Source: Plakobranchus ocellatus | Lineage: Eukaryota > Mollusca > Gastropoda > Plakobranchidae | Direction: 5' to 3' | NCBI GenBank assembly: GCA_019648995.1 | Contig: BLXT01004484.1 | Span: 1,271,951-1,305,717 of the forward strand | Length of the DNA stretch: 33,767 nucleotides | Part shown: positions 11,068-19,032 of the stretch, piece after piece | Position numbering within the stretch: the first letter of the stretch is position 1 | Layout of the letters: every line of letters begins with the position of its first letter | Position numbers and translations under genes: made by a program | Notes under the pieces: model-generated | What the model was told of the DNA's origin: nothing | What the model saw: only the letters and a program-made list of their open reading frames with translations | Databases searched by the model: none

Positions 11068-12166
11068 GGGGGGAAGGGAGGGTCCAATGCTTAGTGCACA
11101 TTTGTGAGTGTGTGGTTTTTTTTTAAAAAGAGTCACACTAATAGCTTATTCTGTTCCCCCTTCACTAATGAAGTACAACATTGGTAGTGTTTAATTCTTG
11201 AACAATAGTTCATGATATTTGACTAATGCACTGTTGCAATTTTTATCACAAAGTGTTTGGTTGGGAGATACGTGATCATTATTCTGATTAATTTCTTACA
11301 GGTGCTCCAAGAAATAGTGGACCCTATTGCAATATCTTTATGACAGCTGGTAGTAAGCAGCTTTTTACTTAAGTTATAAATAGATTATATAAATTTAATT
11401 AATTTTTTTTTCTTATAAGACAAAGCTATTTTGCATTTCCAAGCAGTTTAATGATAAAGTTCTACCATACCAATTATTCATTAATATAAGATATTAAGTT
11501 AACTCGATAATAGCATAGCTATCCGGTAAGATTTCCTTCAAAACAATTTTAACTCCTGACCAACACACTTGCAAACATCAAATTCATTTAGACATATTTA
11601 GGTTCAGAGTGAAGGGTGAAATCTTGAGAGAAAAAATCCTATCACACTGATAAAAATCCAACCACTCAAAAGCAACAGAAAATTGTATGCAACTTTTTTA
11701 CTCCAGTATATGAAAATTCCCCTTATCCATGGTTGTCTGAATGCCTCACTTTGTAGAGCTCGGACTACTGCTCTAGACAAATTAATCTCCTATGTCTAAT
11801 TCTACTTTTTGGTAGTGGTATGATTAATTCTGATTGCAGCTCTTGGAGCTGATCACAGCATGGACCTTTACGTTCCCATGTGTGACATGACAAGTCTAAG
11901 TGATATTCGAAATTATCATTATTTCTTATTTACAACCAATCATTTTGACTGATTAGTTTTCTCACAAAATTCCAAATTTTCTAACTTGAATGTCTTTTTC
12001 CAACTAATTTCCAACCTACTTCCCTTGAAACCCTGAAATTAACAGATGGACAATGTAATATGATCCAAACTCACTGTGACATAATCTGTTGGAGGCTCTC
12101 CTTCCATATTTTCTTACAACTTTAGTGAAGAATCAAACATAGTTGAATAATTGCTGTCGCTTCTTC
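1618..12166 (-). CDS. PIK3R: PI3-kinase class IA regulatory subunit, p55/p60-like (5' part of gene, six exons)
   Basis: Regulatory/adaptor subunit that holds the p110 catalytic subunit and recruits it to phosphotyrosine (pYxxM) sites at the plasma membrane. The six exons join in frame (phases 0, 2, 2, 0, 0, then 2 at the last donor) to give 365 residues before the sequence leaves the readable exons. Order: short N-terminus (1-11), low-complexity Pro/Ser-rich region with LPPKPAPPRPPLP at about 107-119, nSH2 from CYWGDIS (183-189) through YLIR with the phosphotyrosine-binding Arg at about 208 to HPVEK (276-280), then the start of the inter-SH2 coiled coil (281 on). The order matches vertebrate p55/p50 and insect p60: no SH3 or BCR/RhoGAP domain is present, and an in-frame TAA three codons before the ATG supports this start. 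The rest of iSH2 and the cSH2 are outside the window. Very sure of family; isoform repertoire unknown. Confidence 0.93.
2206..2328 (-). CDS. PIK3R: PIK3R exon: start of inter-SH2 coiled coil
   Basis: 123 nt (41 codons), phase 0 at both ends, acceptor GACATGCAG and donor GTAAAT. It starts PRIGKINLYEALALLADN and ends KKQYLELMNRQEKVSQ. Position and length match p85 YQQDQIVKEDSVEAVGAQL...YDQLYEEYTRTSQ: a charged/hydrophobic heptad-like helix, the first strand of the antiparallel coil that clamps p110. Identity to vertebrates is low, as usual for iSH2, so the call rests on position, phase and length as much as on residues. It is separated from the previous exon by a 4.65-kb intron. Confidence 0.85.
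3328..3374. repeat. Perfect hairpin (11-bp stem, 4-base loop) with outer matching arms
   Basis: GCCTTGATATG (3,341-3,351), loop CTAA, then CATATCAAGGC (3,356-3,366). Outside, GTGATC (3,328-3,333) pairs with GATCAC (3,369-3,374). Weaker similarity continues outward (TTGC..AGTGTGATC against GTGATC..TTGC), so this may be the centre of a small foldback element in the 4.65-kb intron. Confidence 0.6.
4680..5720 (+). mobile_element. Decayed DNA transposon, possibly Kolobok-like (internally deleted)
   Basis: A very short frame at 4,720-4,803 starts MSRKKRRVVQVTGARAIQER, a basic start like that of some transposases. After a gap, 5,000-5,160 carries a Lys/Arg-rich segment (RAAAQEKVACRRRQRRGAQH, then IKLGCFD), similar in style to the basic C-terminus of Kolobok-type proteins. 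Downstream DNA is AT-rich with an RFX-like X-box. The right edge, CCGTCCCTCCCC next to TTTAA (5,700-5,715), fits a terminus inserted at TTAA. The superfamily is a guess; a convincing left terminus was not found. Confidence 0.3.
5560..5585 (+). promoter_or_regulatory. YY1-like and RFX X-box-like motifs side by side
   Basis: AAGATGGCGG (5,560-5,569) matches the YY1 consensus, and GTTGCCATGACAAC (5,572-5,585) matches the RFX X-box (GTTGCC-AT-GGCAAC) with one change. They lie within the presumed transposon remnant in a PI3K regulatory gene intron, so they are more likely element sequence than a host promoter. Confidence 0.35.
6223..6277. repeat. (AG)n microsatellite
   Basis: An uninterrupted AG run of about 55 bases in the 4.65-kb intron of the PI3K regulatory gene. 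Confidence 0.95.
6981..7158 (-). CDS. PIK3R: PIK3R exon: C-terminal half of nSH2
   Basis: 178 nt with acceptor TTTGGGCAG and donor GTGAGG; enters phase 2 and leaves phase 0. Reads QGGQNKCLKICTNTEGQFGL, then a variable loop, then SLAALVNHYTETSLAEFN and HLVHPVEK. These align with GGNNKLIKIF..GHYGFSEPL, VVDLINHYRHESLAQYN and RLLYPVSK of p85. The NHY motif and the terminal hydrophobic strand complete the SH2 fold. Confidence 0.93.
7159..8591 (-). other. PIK3R intron inside the nSH2 domain
   Basis: 1.43 kb. Holds an (AAAT)n stretch near 7,267-7,292, the 250-bp foldback element and a short CCACT repeat near 7,977-7,996. Nothing else recognised from 7,990 to 8,590. Confidence 0.75.
7528..7776. mobile_element. 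Foldback MITE with perfect 22-bp terminal inverted repeats
   Basis: TGGTGCTGCCAATATTGCCT (plus AA) at 7,534-7,555 is repeated exactly in reverse complement at 7,749-7,770. With one mismatch the match extends outward to CGTC..GACG (7,528 to 7,776). The 190-bp interior is AT-rich and non-coding; AAAATCGA recurs in inverted orientation near both arms. Size and structure fit a non-autonomous DNA transposon in the intron between the two nSH2 exons 8,684-8,592 and 7,158-6,981. Superfamily not recognised; no clear target duplication. Confidence 0.7.
8592..8684 (-). CDS. PIK3R: PIK3R exon: nSH2 core with YLIR (FLVR-type) motif
   Basis: 93 nt flanked by TTTGTCCAG and GTAATT, phase 2 on both sides (symmetrical). 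The first base completes the Arg of GDISR. The exon reads NEADEKLRDHPDGSYLIR followed by NSTTPGAYTLTV, closely matching vertebrate p85 (EKLRDTPDGTFLVR... DYTLTLR). The Arg of YLIR (residue about 208) is the phosphate-binding arginine of SH2 domains. Being symmetrical, skipping would keep frame but destroy the domain. Confidence 0.93.
8685..10374 (-). other. PIK3R intron before the YLIR exon
   Basis: 1.69 kb of AT-rich sequence with homopolymer T runs near 10,000-10,036. No exon, repeat family or RNA gene recognised. Confidence 0.75.
10375..10910 (-). CDS. PIK3R: PIK3R exon: Pro/Ser-rich linker and start of nSH2
   Basis: 536 nt, acceptor TTTTTCCTAG, donor GTAAGT, entering in phase 0 and leaving in phase 2. 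It encodes residues 12-189: a Pro/Arg-rich start (SPSRPRPQPRR), an acidic patch with DCDYYNVPLPPK, the class I-like proline motif LPPKPAPPRPPLP, a Ser-rich basic stretch and finally YWGDIS, the invariant beginning of the p85-family nSH2. The proline motif could bind SH3 domains, as proposed for p85/p55 proteins (family knowledge). The stretch between is poorly conserved and looks disordered. Confidence 0.92.
11014..11083. repeat. (GT)n followed by a 17-base G run and G-rich tail
   Basis: TG repeats (11,014-11,047, one C interruption) pass directly into G17 (11,048-11,064) and AAGGGGGGGAAGGGAGGG. The plus strand could form a G-quadruplex. It lies in the 10,911-12,074 intron, which otherwise shows no recognisable feature. 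Confidence 0.95.
12075..12166 (-). CDS. PIK3R: PIK3R exon with start codon (5'UTR plus first 11 codons)
   Basis: ATG at 12,107-12,105 opens MEGEPPTDYVT and runs to a GTGAGT donor directly after the last codon (phase 0). Reading upstream in frame gives TAA GAA AAT ATG, so the protein cannot extend further 5' through this exon. The 5' edge at 12,166 is an AG preceded by a long T-rich tract, which looks like a real acceptor; if so, one or more non-coding exons lie further right. Alternatively, transcription could begin inside this exon. Confidence 0.8.
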
Positions 12167-12734
12167 CTATTAAAAAAATAGAAAGAAAAACAGACAAAAA
12201 GTAACTTTACCATAATACTCTTAAAAAATTGAATTTAAATGATAAAAAGTTGCTTCTCTAAGATACAGCAACTCCAGCCTTTCCAGTAAAAAATATTAAG
12301 TTGCTGTTAGTATAGTAATTCTTTTACTGTATTTGAATATGAAAAACTTATGCACTTTTGGATGGATCAGAGCCAATGGAATCATTCTTTGATTGTGATT
12401 TAGTTTTCATTGAGAATTGGAATTACCTTGGCAATACACTAAATCTTGGGCTCTAGTTTTAGGGCACTGCATGATACACAGTAATTTTCTATTGAAAAAC
12501 CCTGTGACAAAGGTGACTCTGGGCAAAACAGACTGCTTATTAAAGTGATATAATCTAGAGGAACCATCAGATGTATTTTACTCTCACTCTTGGATATTTT
12601 TGAAGTTTGCTCATAAATCCTTAAGATCTCTTATCCATGCTAGATTTGGATTACATTATCAACATTAACAAAGCTAGGTAAGGCATTATTACAGGTATCT
12701 GAGAAGCCACTTAAAGAATCTCTTCTTTACTTCT

Positions 12735-12800
12735 TCTTCTGGAACAGATATTGGCAGTCATGCTCCTCCTCTAAAACATGTTCTCAAAAACTTCACTATT
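12735..12800 (-). mobile_element. LINE 3'-end scrap (same type as the LINE at 24.9-26.4 kb)
   Basis: On the minus strand the stretch reads FENMF, then RRSMTANICSRRRS, matching FEWRNMIANVCSRQGN at the 3' ORF end of the LINE copy near 24,965. The DNA itself is alike (CTGGAACAGAyATTGGC and ATGyTCCTCC shared). Only the last ~20 codons and a GAAGAA-type tail remain. Confidence 0.6.
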
Positions 12801-13134
12801 TGAAAACAACAAAAAAAAAAAAGCATACACATTTATTAAAATTATTTCTTGCTAGCAGGTAGAAAAATACTCATGTGAGAGCAAGAGCGCAAAGAGCCTT
12901 CAAAGACGAAATTCCCCCTTAGCCAAGTGTTTCTGCACTGAACCTCTGACACTCTAAGAAGGCCAAACCATATCAAGGTTATAATTCCAAGATGTCCTTC
13001 TGCTATCTTTTTTTGCCGCGCCCAAGCTTTTCAGGTTTTCAAAACTTTTTCTTTTTTGATCTGTGGCTACTATTCCAAACACTATGACAAATGTGCAAAG
13101 AATGCTCATACAGTTGGAGAAAAGTAATTACTTT

Positions 13135-13920
13135 TGAAGTAACTGCTCATTTCTTCTTCCCCAAATCCATCTGGAGCTATTCTTGGCAGTCTCAGATGGT
13201 GCTGTAAAAGCTTTAAATCTTCTCTGACCATTGAAGAGAGTTTGCTCAGAGGGATGTAGGCTCATGTTTCAACAAATCTCCTTGTGCAAACCTCTGAGGC
13301 AGTATCTGGGATTTTTATCCAGCTTTTTCCAACTCTTTATGCAAGTCCTTGTATCTTTCTTTTTAATATTGCCTCCTACATTCTACTCTTGCATGGCACT
13401 GTGAGTTTGACCATTTATGATTTGTCAAGTAGCACTTTAATGAAATGCAATATCAGGCCTCATTCTGTTTCTTGGATGACTTCAAGATGTCTTTTCTATT
13501 TAGGGAGATAGGCTGAAAATTCCCAGTTGTCACACCCTTTTGGTAAGCTCTTCCTCCGGGTATCCAGACTAGCGGCACTTCCACACCGGGATTTAGTTCC
13601 ATCTTCTGATATAAATACTAGTGCCCTTACATTGGTTGGACAGGCAGACTTTTGTATTACATATTATATACTTATAATACTCTTGTGTTGCCACATGTAC
13701 TTGCCCTGGCTTAGAGCTATTTTGCAGAAACTGTGAGTACTACTCTTTCACCTGCTTGCCTTAGCACAGTGAGAATGTGGAATCATCTTTCGTGCAGCAG
13801 ATTTTCATTTTTGGGCAGACAATCATATACAGCTCAGAGAAGGAAGCTGAGTCTGAGTGGAGCCATGTGCCAGACCTCATTCCATGTAAGATATCTCTGT
13901 AATGTGCTTTCTTAACTTAT
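13135..13920 (-). mobile_element. Decayed LINE ORF C-terminal region (restriction-like endonuclease type, tentative)
   Basis: Read on the minus strand in broken frames, the region gives, in order, TWNEVWHMAPLRLSFLL and AVYDCLPKNENL (13,800-13,910), CDNWEFSAYLP (about 13,520), RPDI (about 13,450), VKLTVPC..RM (about 13,400), RYKDLHKELEKAG (about 13,350), and SSRWIWGRR (about 13,170). This is the order I know from C-terminal parts of reverse-transcriptase proteins of cnidarians and molluscs: W-M...RLSFLIRAVYDVLP, RPDIVL...ELTVPWE, KYxDL...CREAGW, A..SS.WIW. The RPD...E(L)T spacing would suit a PD-(D/E)XK nuclease core as in R2/Hero-type LINEs. Several frameshifts and stops; no RT domain upstream was identified. 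Confidence 0.55.
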
Positions 13921-14571
13921 CCAATGTCCCTTTTGGGATTACTAAACTGCTCAGCATTCGCTTACTCCTCTTTGAGTTTGATCTTGTCAATAATCATATC
14001 TCTTTTTCTCTTTCCTTCAGTTTATTACCATCTCTTTATTCCCTCTTTATTTTGGCTTCTATAGATTCCACAGCTGAGGTGCTGATCTCATATGCTAGAA
14101 ATAGCCACAAGAGCTTATATGTGATAAGGATAAACTAGAGACACTACACTGTACTTTCTTGGCAAGCTAAACTAGACTATAGGTTACAGACCCACTGAAG
14201 TTTGCTCGAATGCTTCAGATCCACACTTGGTGTCTTTCAGGGATGAGTCATACCATCTTCAGAGGCGCTTGACCAATCCTTGGTATATCTTGACTGGCTA
14301 GTTACCATTGATAAAGACTGGCAACTAACCATCAAAAACCCTCTCAAACATTCAATAATGTCCAATAAAACTTGTTGAATTGGGTTAAATAAATTATTAA
14401 AAGTGGAGAAGCATGATCTCCTTTTTAAAAAATGGGTCTCTTGATTTGAAATTTTCTTGTGGTATCATATGTAATTAATAAACCAAGGCCGGATCAAGAA
14501 CTTCAGAAGAGAGGGGTTCCATGAAGGATATATGGGAGCATAGCACCCATTAGCTAACGAATTTTTGCAAT

Positions 14572-14850
14572 TTGTGGCCCCTCCTGGCACTAAAATAGTA
14601 CATAGTCAACATCCACAGGTACATAACTTTAGCAGGCGAGGGGTTCTGGACAAATGCAATTTGAGAATGAAAATGTGGCCTCTTCTGACACCAAAATAGT
14701 ACATAATCAACATCCACAGGTACATAATTTTAGCATGCCAGGGAATTCAGACAAATTTATAAATGCAATTTGAGAATGAAAATGTGGCCTGTCCTGGCAC
14801 TAAAAAATTAGAACACTTTAAACATTCACAGGTACATAACTTTTGAGTAT
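14572..14850. repeat. Three-copy tandem repeat, unit about 101-109 bp
   Basis: Copies start near 14,572, 14,673 and 14,782. Shared core: GTGGCC..TCCTGGCACTAAAA, then AACATCCACAGGTACATAAC, and (copies 1 and 2) AAATGCAATTTGAGAATGAA leading into the next copy. The third copy stops at about 14,850. Divergence between copies is modest. No protein-coding pattern; looks like a minisatellite or the inner part of a transposon. Confidence 0.8.
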
Positions 14851-14854
14851 GTAT

Positions 14855-14952
14855 AAGTGGCAGCGGCTAGCCATACTTAATGACGGCAGGACAAAAAAGC
14901 TAGCCGTACTTAAGTATCTTGATGGCGGCTTATGGCGGCTTATTTCCGGTCT
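14855..14952. promoter_or_regulatory. Cluster of CTAGCC(A/G)TACTTAA and doubled ATGGCGGCTTAT motifs
   Basis: Just after the tandem repeat, GCTAGCCATACTTAA and GCTAGCCGTACTTAA occur 28 bp apart, then GATGGCGGCTTATGGCGGCT (14,921-14,940) with TTTCCGG behind it. The ATGGCGGC pair resembles YY1 sites and TTCCGG an ETS site, a pairing seen in housekeeping promoters, but no gene start is seen next to it. Could also be repeat sequence. Confidence 0.3.
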
Positions 14953-16159
14953 ATTTTGATGAAATAAAGGTTAATGAAGAGCTGAGATTTTGTGAATAAA
15001 CTGACAGAGCGTAATGGAAATGCCAATAGTACAGGAGAAAAGTGCAGGCCTTCAGCGTGACTGAGGCAGACTCTTGTCTTTCGGTATTAAACTGTAATGG
15101 GCTAGTTTTATTGTAGGTTGGGGAGGAAGGAAAGAATGAGGGAAGGGGAGACTGAGAAACTATACTTAGTGACAAAACTCCTACCACGCGGGAGTTGGCC
15201 TCTCAAATTTCTGGTCTGATTCTGATGAATGAAGTTGAATGGATAGTTTTATCCTTAAAAAAAAAAAAATCTGTCGGCTATCTGGAAATGATACCGGTAA
15301 TCATTTTTTAGTTACTAATAGAGCAAAAATATCTTTTAAGTATTAGTTGCGGCCTTCATAAAAAGATCAAATTTGTAAAAAGCAAAGGAAAATTGGTGAG
15401 AAAATTTACTAAGGTAAGGAGAGTCAAATGCGCAACTTTTGCTTTGCTTTGAGTACCAGTATCTTAACTTTGGTTTTAATTCTCACAGATACATGATTTC
15501 AGCCCCAGATTTAAAACCCAAATATCTCAGGGGAGGGAAAAAAAAAACACCTTTAAAAACAACAATTCTTTTTCTCATGTACGTATATAAAACATTTTCC
15601 TGTTTCTTTGTGTATGAAACACTTCATTCAGACCGGTATCTTTCAATCGCGGCTGAAATAGAACTCAAATAGAATATGACATAGGGGGCTAACCTCCAAC
15701 AAGATGACAGTGGTACACCAATTTTTTCATCTGGATATCAAATTTTCTGAAACTTGAGGATTTCTGTACCTACTCTGGGCTTTTTCTCAGTTGACACCCC
15801 AAACCAGAATTGATGTTAAAGGTGCCAAGAAAGCATTAATATCATTAAAAAGAGCCCAGTGAGCTGAGAATTTTGGCTTAAATTTTTAAAGTTATGATGT
15901 TTCATAGTTGTCAATTTTGGTCACCTTTTACAAACCTTTTTTCAACAAGGAAAGCTGAGTTCACACTCTTAGTCTTATCTTACATTAGTTATAAACTAAG
16001 TAACTAATCAGAAAATATTCGCTCTACACTCCTGTCACTTTCTCAATGTCACTCAAACTATGACACCGATATTGACAACAGACTCAATCTTTTTCAGGAG
16101 CTTGAGATAATTCATAGCTTTTATTCACCAGAGTCAAACAGCTGCTGCTGCCAATTTTG

Positions 16160-16480
16160 GCATACATGTATTTTGAAAGAAGAGATACAAAATTGGCTTG
16201 GATGGACGTCTTTATTACACATGTAGCACAGGCTACGAATGAACTAACTAAAATGAACGTCTATCGCATGTGCAGAGACAAAGGTTTGAGCATTTGTGTA
16301 CTTCTTTCTTTGCCTCAGCTCGGTTTTATGCCCACAGACCGCACGTGACCTTTCATACTTCCTGGGTCACGGTGAGTTTTCGGTCAATACGTATGGCAAG
16401 CCTGGAAATTCATCCGTACTTAAGTACGCGTGGACTCATGAGCGGGGCTGTCCTAAAGTACGGCGAGCCACTTCGTTCTT
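16160..16480. promoter_or_regulatory. CpG-containing stretch, candidate promoter/5' exon zone
   Basis: CpG dinucleotides are frequent here compared with most of the window. It contains GCACGTGACC (E-box, about 16,341), CTTCCTGGGTCACG followed by a good donor GTGAGTTTT (16,372 on), and a perfect palindrome CGTACTTAAGTACG (about 16,415). It lies between the divergent PI3K-subunit and peroxidase genes, so a first exon of either could start here. No transcript evidence. Confidence 0.3.
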
Positions 16481-16770
16481 AAGTTGGCCACTGTTGGGTA
16501 ATCCTTACTCTGCGGTCCCTACAAAACCGATAAAACATGAAATGAAACGAGTTTTAGTTGATTTGTCCGATTAAGAGATCAAATGCGATAGTGTGACAAT
16601 GAAACAATTTCTTGAGATATCTCGTGTTTTGTTTCTATTCTAGATTGGACCTTATCAACTAAAAGTAAAATAACATCATTTCGTCAATATTATCGGTAGG
16701 CCTAGACAAAACACGCAGTAACTCCCAGGGACTGCAGATGGTAAGGATTACCCTTAAGTTGTACCAACTT
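16481..16770. mobile_element. Foldback element with ~100-bp imperfect inverted arms
   Basis: Left arm AAGTTGGCCACTGTTGGGTA ATCCTTAC (16,481-16,507) and on to 16,571; right arm 16,644-16,770. GTAAGGATTACCC is identical in inverted orientation (16,495-16,507 and 16,741-16,753), followed by AGGGAC(C/T)GCAGA, CCGATAA and TTTTAGTTGAT shared by both arms with small gaps. A short non-coding loop separates them. Fits a non-autonomous DNA transposon. Confidence 0.6.
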
Positions 16771-16794
16771 TGTTCAGCACTGCAAACAATCATC

Positions 16795-16895
16795 TAATCT
16801 AGAATCTAGACTAGATCTAGATCTCTAGACCCTAAATAACGGTCCTAGATCTAGGACAAACAAGTAAGCTAGGGTCTAGAATCTAGATCTAGTTA
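16795..16895. repeat. CTAGATCTAGA low-complexity cluster
   Basis: Overlapping TCTAGA, AGATCT and CTAGATCTAG words are packed into 100 bp, and scattered shorter runs recur at 17,280-17,330, 17,510-17,540, 19,120-19,140 and 20,155-20,170. Such words are typical of several gastropod genomes (my recollection). Self-complementary; not coding. Confidence 0.6.
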
Positions 16896-17579
16896 TAGAG
16901 TTCACAAAAACACAAAATCGGTCATATGAGACCTCTCTCTACCTAAAATTACAGTCTTCTCTTGGCACGGCTTGGTCCTATTCCTTGGCCTAAAGATCGA
17001 ACACTAGACCTAGACCAGCACATATCTGCGGACATGTACTGAGCTGAAGTTGACCCATGAGTTCATTTTGAACTGTTGATTGACTTCCCTACCCTGAGCT
17101 TCTATTTTTTTTTTTTTTTTCCAGTTTCCTGTCGATGATTGTGACTGATCTAACTGCAGGAAACTATCATTCATACAATGGGGCTGTTGCAAACCCATTC
17201 TCTCAGCAGTTCAAAGCGAGCCGACCAGACCTAAAAATTATATCTCGATCTCGGCCCTTAGATCTATAGAAAAAATCTCAGTGCTTAAATAGATTTAGGA
17301 GTCTAGATGCTCTAGATATCTAGGTCGATATCAGTTCTGGGTGAGGCAAGCCATCTATACTAGGTAGGGACCGTGGTGATCCATTAGTGCCGATCTAAAA
17401 TAATTGCTCATCCAATATTAGGCTACTTTTCATTTTTAGATTTATATTTTCAGAATAGCAATTAATAGATCTATCTCCATGGGCTTCAAATCAAGAGACC
17501 ACTTTTATTATCTAGATCTAGAATTAGTTTTCTAGATCTGGGTGAGATTTCATAGGCTTAGATCGAGGGATTTTTTTTT

Positions 17580-17632
17580 CGCAGTGGCTGCCCATACACG
17601 TACGAGAAGAAAATTATCTATTCGTACGGTTG
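17580..17632 (+). repeat. Left copy of an ~80-bp module, inverted relative to 18,872-19,032
   Basis: Begins GCAGTGGCTGCCCATAC and continues CGTACGAGAAGAAAATTATC then TATTCGTACGG. The reverse complement of 18,981-19,032 reads GCGGTGGCTGCCCATACCGG, AACGTAAGAGAAGAAAATAC, TCTATTCGTTCGG. A T-run precedes both. Confidence 0.7.
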
Positions 17633-17929
17633 GCTAGAACTGATCAGCGCTTCCACTTCCAGACACCAAACTCCTTTTTCTCTGTCCTGATTTTTTTTTT
17701 TTTTTTTGCTATGTTATTTTCTTTTGTCTTTCCTTGTCGGGAACGAATCGAGATCATCATCATCATTATTGTTTTTAAGAAGAAGCGAGAAAAACTAAAA
17801 CTAGCTTGACCAAGGCTTAGCCTCATCTAACGCTAGACGTAGCCTTGACCTAGTACGTTTCCCAGAGTATTATGAAAGGAGAGGCTGACTCGCTGCCTAG
17901 CATAGTGAGATGACTGCACTCAGTGGAGT

Positions 17930-18110
17930 CAGTGCAGTCCGGCACAGTTGTGTGAGAGAGAGAGAATGATGGAGGAGAGAGAGATAGAGATGGAGGGGAG
18001 AGCAAGACAGAGAACGAGTTAGAGGGTTACTAGTGTATATATATGTAAGCGCAGCGCGAGCGTGAATAAAGTGTCAGGTTACAAGTATCATGCTGGTGTT
18101 TAACACACAA
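17930..18110 (+). mobile_element. LTR-like fragment (possible gypsy-type solo LTR end)
   Basis: A purine-rich GAGAGA stretch, then GTATATATATGTAAGCGCAG CGCGAGCG, AATAAA at about 18,064 and an ending GTGTTTAACACA near 18,107. This arrangement (GA-rich body, TATA-like, GC-rich step, AATAAA, ..AACA end) resembles LTRs of invertebrate gypsy elements. The left edge, a partner LTR and internal coding parts were not found; treat as a fossil scrap of uncertain identity. Confidence 0.3.
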
Positions 18111-18424
18111 TATGGCCAGCTTCTCTATACCAAAAAACAAAAAATTGTATGTGTTTAAGTAAAAAAAATGTATATGATTGAAAATACCTATTTTTCGAAC
18201 CAAATTTCCTTTTTTTTTTTTCTTTTTTTTTTGTTTCCCTTTTTTTTAATCTCTGATTTTCTTAGAAAAATGAAATACCCTTTGAAATGAAACAAGAGGC
18301 CAGTCTTGTTACGCAAATTATCAGGCTTACTTGTCAGTGGATAGCGCACAGTAACTGCGACATCAGTCCTTCAAGTTAGCCATGACAAGTTGCATCGCCT
18401 CCAGTGTGGGCCTGCGCTAATTGT

Positions 18425-18815
18425 TACTCTCTCTATCCTCTCTGTTTCTATTGCAACCTATCCTCATCTCTCCCTCTTTTACTGCCCCCTCCCTCTTCCC
18501 ACTCTTTTCTCCATCACTCTTTCTATATCTCTCTCCATATCTCCCTCTCCCTCTTTCTCCTTCCCTTCCTCTCCTTTCCCATCCCTCTCTCTCTCCCCCT
18601 CCCTCCCTCACTCACTGCCTCGCTTCCTCTGTCCCTCTCCCTTTCTTTCTCTCTCCATATCTCTCTCTTTCTCCTCTCCCATCTCTCTCACTGCCTCCCT
18701 TCCTTTGTCCCTCTCTTCCACTCTCCATATCCCTATTCTTTTCTCTCTCTCTCTCCCCCTCTCTCTCTCTTTCTCTATCTCTCTCTATCTATTTATCTAT
18801 GTCTCTGTTTTATCT
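18425..18815. repeat. ~390-bp pyrimidine tract (CT/CCCT/TTCC rich)
   Basis: Almost pure C/T on the plus strand with few interruptions; all three frames are open only because the composition avoids stops. Not coding. It can form triplex (H-DNA) structures. Confidence 0.9.
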
Positions 18816-18871
18816 CAATCATTTGAACACAGCAAAATAAAATAGAGATGTGAAAGTGTACGATTTGTATT

Positions 18872-19032
18872 GTTGCTAAGAGCCGAAGTTACAGACACTG
18901 CCGTAGGAATAGAAAATTTTCTTCTCGTACGGTCCCAAGCGTTTTGTTTTGCCGCTAAGAGCGGAAGTTAACAAAACTGCCGAACGAATAGAGTATTTTC
19001 TTCTCTTACGTTCCGGTATGGGCAGCCACCGC
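18872..19032 (-). repeat. Two tandem ~79-bp modules, inverted relative to 17,580
   Basis: GCTAAGAGCsGAAGTTA recurs at 18,875 and 18,954 (period 79), each followed by CTGCCG.A.GAATAGA..ATTTTCTTCTC.TACG. The second unit ends in the GGGCAGCCACCGC partner of the left arm at 17,580. GCGGAAGT resembles an ETS site. Element family not recognised. Confidence 0.75.

Noticed and set aside
15770-15870. Short inverted words CTGGGCTTTTT / AAAAAGAGCCCAG
   Set aside because: Too short and gapped to separate from chance in AT-rich DNA.
17010-17198. Minus-strand frame MGLQQPHCMNDSFLQLDQSQ as an alternative first PI3K-subunit exon
   Set aside because: No usable donor in frame, and the in-frame stop before the ATG at 12,107 means it could not be joined to the PI3K-subunit protein through that exon.
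18390-18845. Three overlapping 139-151 codon open frames in the C/T-rich tract
   Set aside because: Open only because C/T-only codons contain no stops; composition is Ser/Leu/Pro/Phe repeat in every frame.
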